From Bog-159 sp049511415 (GTDB taxonomy: Bacteria > Acidobacteriota > Terriglobia > Bryobacterales > Bryobacteraceae): a stretch of DNA of 64,000 nt. This document shows positions 60,000-64,000 of this stretch, in pieces. Location of the stretch: assembly GCA_049511415.1 (NCBI GenBank), contig JBEKYC010000001.1, positions 62,001-126,000 of the forward strand, in the 5' to 3' direction. The position numbers were made by a program, and so were the translations under genes. Position 1 is the stretch's first letter; each line of letters begins with the position of its first letter. Under the pieces are notes generated by a model that saw only the letters and a program-made list of their open reading frames with translations, made no database searches and was not told where the DNA came from.

Positions 60000-61283
60000 T
60001 CAGTTCTTCAAAGCATCCTTGATGCGGTCGCTCAACATATCCACGAACCGCCCCGGCACGAACCCGTTCATCCGGCTCACCACTTCCCCGTGCCGGTCCA
60101 GGATAATGGTCGTCGGAATCGACGTAATGGCCAGCACCCGCGAAAGCCCGTCGTCGTAGTAAACCTGCTGCCCCCAGCCGCTCTCCTTCAGAAACGGCGG
60201 CACCAGCTCCCGCTCATCGTCCGTGTCGATCGAAAGGAACACTACGTCCGGCGAGTCGTGGAATCGCTGCTTCACTTGCTCGTACAGCGGATGCTGCGCG
60301 CGGCACGGACCGCACCACGTGGCCCAAAAATCGAACACCACCGCCTTGCCCTTCAGCGACGCGATCGCCAGCTTCCCGCCGTCCACGCTCGAAATCGTCG
60401 CATCCGTGATCTTAGCCACCTGCGCGTTCGGATCGTTCTGCCGCAAACGCAGCCGCCGCGCCGCCAGCAATCCGCTCGCGCGGTCGTAAGCCTCCAGGAT
60501 CAGATCGCCCAATCCCTTCTCCGTTCCGTTCACCTTGCGGTACAAATCGCCCAGGTCCGCGCGATCCTTGGCCCGGTCGATATCCGTGTTCATCGCATCC
60601 GGTATCGCGAACGCGTCCGCATACGGTCCCAGCGCTTCCTGGGTCTTGCCGCCGCGCGCCAGCCACCGCCCCAGTTCCCGCGCCGATTCCGCCGAGGGAT
60701 AAGTATCGTAAGCATTCCGCGCCAGCACAATCGCTTCCTCGATCTTGCCCAGATTGCCCGTGGCGCGCGCCTCGCACGCCCGCACCCGCGCGATTCCTTT
60801 GTCTACTTCTTCGTGCCACTGCGCCTCGCTCATGTGTCCCGGCGGAGTCTGCGCCCGTGTCGTCAGCAGTAAATCGTCGTAGTGCCGCGCATACTTCAAC
60901 GCGCGCTCCGAAGTTTCCGCCGAATTGCCGATCAGCAGCGCCCGCACCACCTTGTCCAGAACCGATATATCGTCCGGCTCCCGCGCCAGCACCCGCTCGC
61001 CGTACTCGACGATGCGCTTATCGTCCTTGGTCTTGATCGCCGCCAGCACAATCGCCCGTTCAATCTCGTTGCGCCGCGACGTATCCGGAAACTTGGCCAG
61101 ATGCTTTTCCAGCGCGCGGATAAAATCCACTTGGCTGGTGCCCGCTTCGCCGATCGCTTGCGTTAATTGCTGGTCTTCGGTAGGGTTCGCGGAATCCGCG
61201 TGTTTCGCGGGCGGACCCACGGGCGCGCCGTTTTGCGCCCACAGAGCCATGCCGGAAATCAGGACTGCCGCCAGAAACCTCAT
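60000..61283 (-). CDS. Secreted TlpA-like thioredoxin with helical N-terminal region
   Basis: About 427 aa from ATG 61283, which overlaps the upstream stop by ATGA; the frame is open further upstream. Signal peptide 'MRFLAAVLISGMALWAQ'. Residues ~30-285 are helical and TPR-like ('RNEIERAIVLAAIKTKDDKRIVEYGERVLA', 'ESARELGRWLARGGKTQEALGPYADAF'). The C-terminal thioredoxin fold has C324-G-P-C327 in 'DFWATWCGPCRAQHP', 'VVFLSIDTDDE' and the cis-Pro loop 'SIPTTIILDRHGEV'. It is a likely periplasmic disulfide oxidoreductase with a built-in partner-binding region. Confidence 0.88.
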   Translation of the reverse strand: MRFLAAVLISGMALWAQNGAPVGPPAKHADSANPTEDQQLTQAIGEAGTSQVDFIRALEKHLAKFPDTSRRNEIERAIVLAAIKTKDDKRIVEYGERVLAREPDDISVLDKVVRALLIGNSAETSERALKYARHYDDLLLTTRAQTPPGHMSEAQWHEEVDKGIARVRACEARATGNLGKIEEAIVLARNAYDTYPSAESARELGRWLARGGKTQEALGPYADAFAIPDAMNTDIDRAKDRADLGDLYRKVNGTEKGLGDLILEAYDRASGLLAARRLRLRQNDPNAQVAKITDATISSVDGGKLAIASLKGKAVVFDFWATWCGPCRAQHPLYEQVKQRFHDSPDVVFLSIDTDDERELVPPFLKESGWGQQVYYDDGLSRVLAITSIPTTIILDRHGEVVSRMNGFVPGRFVDMLSDRIKDALKN

Positions 61284-61897
61284 TTCGGCGCGCGAATCTG
61301 GTCCGCCATTCCGGCCGCCCGCACGCGAGCCTGATGGATGTAGCTCTCGTTCTTCGCTACCCGGTCGAGCAGCGGCAGATATTGCGGCGTGTCCACCAGG
61401 CGTTTGTGGTCGTACGCGATCTCCAGCAGCAGCAGCGCCTTGTCGATTCCCAACCGGTCGTACTTGGCCGAAATCTCCAGGCTCGTCAGAAGTTGCTCGG
61501 ATTCGCAGATGCGCTCGAACCAATCCACCAGAGCCTGCGCCGAAGCATCTTCTGAGAAATTGAATTTCACTTCGCTCTTCTTCGCGCCCTCCGTGAACCG
61601 CAGCGTCTTCGTGCCCATGAACGCCACTTTCAGCCCCGATTCCAGCGTATGATCGAAATACCCCAGCTTCTCCGCCAGTCCGAAAATCTCCGTCACTTCC
61701 GCCGGACTCAATTGGAAGCGCACCGGCTTGTCGTCGTCCTCCGCTTCCTTATAATCGCCCGCGCCGCTCTTATCCACATTCACGGCCACGAATGGCGGCG
61801 CGCTGTTGGGGAACGACTTGGAAAAGTAAAGGTGCTGCGCGTCCGCCGCGCCCAGGCACGCGCAGCAGGCCAATGCCGGCAGCCACTTCATCGGCAC
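61280..61897 (-). CDS. Secreted protein of unknown function
   Basis: A 205-aa exported protein (signal 'KWLPALACCACLGAADA'). The mature part starts 'QHLYFSKSFPNSAPPFVAVNVDKSG' and shows acidic and helical segments ('LSPAEVTEIFGLAEKLGYFDH', 'KALLLLEIAYDHKRL'). I do not recognise a family. The N-terminal region, 'PPFVAVNVDKSGAGDYKE', reads like a small lipocalin-like or DUF domain. It overlaps ruvC upstream by 10 bp and the TlpA-like gene downstream by ATGA, so it is in one coupled chain and may work with the thioredoxin. Confidence 0.75.
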   Translation of the reverse strand: MPMKWLPALACCACLGAADAQHLYFSKSFPNSAPPFVAVNVDKSGAGDYKEAEDDDKPVRFQLSPAEVTEIFGLAEKLGYFDHTLESGLKVAFMGTKTLRFTEGAKKSEVKFNFSEDASAQALVDWFERICESEQLLTSLEISAKYDRLGIDKALLLLEIAYDHKRLVDTPQYLPLLDRVAKNESYIHQARVRAAGMADQIRAPK

Positions 61898-62400
61898 GCG
61901 GCTCCCCGGCTCGCGCGCTCCAGTTCCTTGAGCGGCCCGCGTGTGGCGTGGCAGATGGCCACCGCCAGCGCGTCGCAGGCGTCCTCCGATTCGATCGCCG
62001 CCGTCAATCCCAGCAAAGACTGCACCATCGTCTGGACCTGCCCCTTGCCCGCCCGGCCATACCCCGCCACGCTCGTCTTGATCTCCAGCGGCGAGTATTC
62101 CCCCAGCGGCAAGCCGGCCTCCGCAATCGCCAGCAATGCCACTCCCCGCACGTGCGCCAGCTTCAGCGCGGTGCGCACATTGGCGGCGCAGAAAACCTGC
62201 TCCACCGCGGCCGCCTCCGGCGCATGCCGCCGGATCACCTCCCGCAGCCCCCGTGCGATTTCGTGCAGCCGGATCTCGAAGGCGTCGCGCGTGCTAGTGG
62301 AGATGACCCCGGCCGCGATCAGGCGATGGCCGCCGCCATCCGACTCGATCACCCCGTAGCCGGTGCGCTGCGAGCCGCAATCAATTCCGAGCACCAGCAC
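61888..62400 (-). CDS. ruvC: Holliday-junction endonuclease RuvC
   Basis: RuvC resolvase, 170 aa, which cuts Holliday junctions with RuvAB. The RNase H-like active site is complete: D7 ('LGIDCGS'), E67 ('AAVEQVF'), D140 and D143 ('SEDACDALAVAICH'), matching E. coli D7, E66, D138, D141. It starts 20 bp inside the end of the yebC gene, as is usual for yebC-ruvC pairs. ruvA and ruvB are not in this window. Confidence 0.96.
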   Translation of the reverse strand: MLVLGIDCGSQRTGYGVIESDGGGHRLIAAGVISTSTRDAFEIRLHEIARGLREVIRRHAPEAAAVEQVFCAANVRTALKLAHVRGVALLAIAEAGLPLGEYSPLEIKTSVAGYGRAGKGQVQTMVQSLLGLTAAIESEDACDALAVAICHATRGPLKELERASRGAACR

Positions 62401-63148
62401 TTTGCTGCTCTAACGCCTCCAACTCCTTCTCGTCGATATCGAAGTTCGAATACACGTTCTGTACATCGTCGTGTTCTTCCAGCGCTTCGCTCAAGCGCAG
62501 CATGCCCGAGGCGTTCCTGCCTTCCAGCTTGATCAGGTTCTTCGGCAGCATCTCCACACCGCCGCTCTCCGTCGGAACTTTAGCCTTTTCTAGCGCGCTC
62601 ATCACCGCGTCGTGCGCTTCCGGCGGCGAGATCACTTCCCAATTGTCGCCATCGTTCCGCAAATCGTCGGCGCCCGCGTCCAGCACCACATTCATCAACT
62701 GCTCTTCCTCGGCTTTATCCGCCGGAATCACGATGTGGCTCTTTCGCTCGAACATCCACGCCACGCTGCCTAGCTCGCCCAGGTTGCCGCCGTTCTTCGA
62801 AAAGACATGGCGGATCTCGCTCACCGTGCGGTTCCGGTTGTCCGTGGCCACCATCACCAGCACGGCCGCGCCGCCCGGACCGTACCCTTCGAACATGACT
62901 TCGTCGATCTGCCCGCCCTCCAGTTCGCCCGTGCCCCGCATGATGGCCTTCTTGATGTTGTCCTGGGGCATGCTCACCCCTTTGGCCGCCAGTATGGCGG
63001 TGCGCAGGCGGGGATTGGCGTCCGGATCGCCCCCGCTGCGGGCGGCGATCGATATTTCCTTGATGATGCGCGTAAATGTCTTACCGCGCTTGGCGTCCAA
63101 CGCAGCTTTCTTGTGCTTGATGGTCGCCCACTTTGAATGACCTGACAT
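62381..63148 (-). CDS. yebC: YebC/PmpR family regulatory protein
   Basis: YebC family, 255 aa. 'MSGHSKWATIKHKKAALDAKRGKTFTRIIKEISIAAR' is the family signature, followed by 'NPRLRTAILAAKGVSMPQDNIKKAI' and 'GYGPGGAAVLVMVATDNRNRTVSEIRHVFSKNGG'. Members act as transcriptional regulators and, for some, as translation factors that help ribosomes through proline-rich or stalling stretches. The gene overlaps ruvC by 20 bp. Its C-terminal ~10 residues are acidic and Gln/Ala-rich. Confidence 0.95.
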   Translation of the reverse strand: MSGHSKWATIKHKKAALDAKRGKTFTRIIKEISIAARSGGDPDANPRLRTAILAAKGVSMPQDNIKKAIMRGTGELEGGQIDEVMFEGYGPGGAAVLVMVATDNRNRTVSEIRHVFSKNGGNLGELGSVAWMFERKSHIVIPADKAEEEQLMNVVLDAGADDLRNDGDNWEVISPPEAHDAVMSALEKAKVPTESGGVEMLPKNLIKLEGRNASGMLRLSEALEEHDDVQNVYSNFDIDEKELEALEQQSAGARN

Positions 63149-63501
63149 GCTGAAACCTCGTCGTGGGGCCCGGCCTCACTTCACCGGGAGGGGAGCCTGT
63201 TTGATTTGCAACTTCTAAAGGATAGCAAAAAGCAGCCCAGTCCGCCTTCGGCATTTAACGATGGACCGCGGCCACGGCTGCCGTTAGCCCTGGCCCCGCA
63301 GCCTCCGTCGCCACGGCTACTGAGTGGGAGCAGCGCGAATCTCGTCGCGAGGCAAGCGTTGCGCATCCAGGAGGACGCGGAAGCACGGCTTGGTTGCGCG
63401 CAGTCGAAACGTCGATCCAAGCGTGATTCTATGACGGTAAAGTTGTGTTTACAGTCGGCTTAGGTTAATATAGGCCAAATTCCGTCAACTATTAGGCAAA
63501 A
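63149..63501. other. Intergenic region with yebC and downstream promoters
   Basis: About 350 bp between yebC (minus) and a small membrane protein (plus). No conserved coding sequence or RNA is recognised; it is locally A/T-rich just before 63502, with weak hexamers TTTACA (63448-63453) and TATAGG (63469-63474) 15 bp apart. It presumably holds divergent promoters. Confidence 0.4.
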
Positions 63502-63735
63502 ATGAAACTAGCTGCATTTCAAGTTCACAAGTCGTGGCTGATACGCGCCGCGCTGGTGCTGGTGGTCACTGTTTTGGTTGACGGTGTCGTCGTGTGGTTC
63601 GCGCCGCGGCCGATTTTCTGGGCCACCCTGATCGGAGGTTCACTGCCGCTGTCCATGTCCCTCTTCGTGGCCTTCCCCATACTGCGTGAAGAGGCGCGGA
63701 AATCTGAGACAGGTAACCGCTGGCCCAAGCGGTAA
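63502..63735 (+). CDS. Small membrane protein
   Basis: A 77-aa protein with two predicted transmembrane helices ('LIRAALVLVVTVLVDGVVVWF' and 'WATLIGGSLPLSMSLFVAFPI') and a basic, polar tail. No family recognised and no clear ribosome-binding site; it could be a real short gene or a chance frame, though the two helices and codon use favour a gene. Confidence 0.5.
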   Translation: MKLAAFQVHKSWLIRAALVLVVTVLVDGVVVWFAPRPIFWATLIGGSLPLSMSLFVAFPILREEARKSETGNRWPKR

Positions 63736-63858
63736 ACCAGGGGGATCGTCCTCTCCCTTCCGTGCAGTCCCCGAACGTACGAATCCAGCCAACTTGACCC
63801 GCGCCGCCGAAACGTCCAGCACCCGAGTCGCACTATAGTTGCCAGAGGTGAAACAATC

Positions 63859-64000
63859 ATGTCTTCCAAACGCGCACTCCTTTTATCCATGTCGATCGGC
63901 CTGATTCTGCCCTTGGCGGCAGCAGCCCAGGAAGTGGCCTTTCCGCTTTTTCCCATTCCGACCACAAACTCCGTCGAATTGGGCGAAGGCGGCATTACCA
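63859..64000 (+). CDS. Secreted protein, N-terminal part (cut by window end)
   Basis: ATG 63859 with AGAGGTG upstream opens a frame that runs off the window after 47 codons. It begins 'MSSKRALLLSMSIGLILPLAAAAQ', a signal peptide, then 'EVAFPLFPIPTTNSVELGEGGIT'. Too little is present to assign a family. Confidence 0.6.
   Translation, partial: MSSKRALLLSMSIGLILPLAAAAQEVAFPLFPIPTTNSVELGEGGIT

Noticed and set aside
63206..63463. 85-codon frame upstream of the small membrane protein
   Set aside because: Pro/Arg/Ala-rich composition without a ribosome-binding site or motif; likely a GC-rich chance frame.

Overview
The window comes from a high-GC bacterium that is most likely an acidobacterium of the Solibacter/Bryobacter kind. 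The evidence is the gene content: a relic of an acidobacterial-type MacB/FtsX permease, tandem FG-GAP proteins ending in a choice-of-anchor D (ASH-like) domain, a GloVer tandem-repeat protein, DUF3617 and DUF6599-like secreted proteins, and an 'IKVHGHW' relic. The assignment is inferred from family content, not from a database search.

Layout. 1-10.5 kb: the end of rplA, then rplJ, rplL, rpoB and rpoC, closed by a strong intrinsic terminator. The beta subunit carries an eight-cysteine, double-zinc-ribbon-like insert in its N-terminal lobe. 10.7-16 kb: a secreted lipase-like hydrolase, a decayed ABC permease and a secreted two-domain M16 peptidase. 16-19.8 kb: a YVTN/FG-GAP propeller protein, a TacA/TacT-type toxin-antitoxin pair whose predicted operator lies inside its promoter, and a small secreted protein. 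19.9-23 kb: divergent Tat-exported DUF362 and aldo/keto reductase (4Fe-4S) genes around a 17-bp palindrome, followed by a secreted protein. 23-36.8 kb, all on the minus strand: a periplasmic-propeller histidine kinase and its NarL-type regulator, then three tandem FG-GAP paralogues of exactly 14 repeats each, a DUF3617 protein, a GloVer protein and two gene relics.

37-42 kb: secreted proteins of unknown role, an ECF sigma/anti-sigma/secreted-protein operon and a DinB-like protein. 42-50.4 kb: a PQQ-type sugar dehydrogenase fused to cytochrome c, two VirB10/TrbI-like glycine-zipper proteins, a slipin with a GntR regulator, Gly/Tyr- and Pro-rich secreted proteins, DUF3300 and an outer-membrane channel-like protein. 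50.4-57 kb: glutamine-dependent NAD+ synthase, a Y1 transposase relic, a six-PAS GGDEF/EAL protein and a divergent PilZ protein. 57-64 kb: an MrfA-like helicase with an Hsp15-like S4 protein, then yebC, ruvC, a secreted protein and a TlpA-like thioredoxin chained by overlaps, a small membrane protein and the start of a secreted protein.

Overall the window joins a core transcription/translation operon to accessory DNA rich in exported beta-propeller and low-complexity envelope proteins, with several local regulators (two-component, ECF sigma, GntR, c-di-GMP, toxin-antitoxin). No CRISPR array, rRNA, tRNA, prophage or intact insertion sequence was found. The best candidates for something undescribed are the zinc-ribbon insert in RpoB, the 14-repeat propeller array beside a sensor kinase, and the Tyr/Pro/Gly-rich envelope cluster with its VirB10-like partners.
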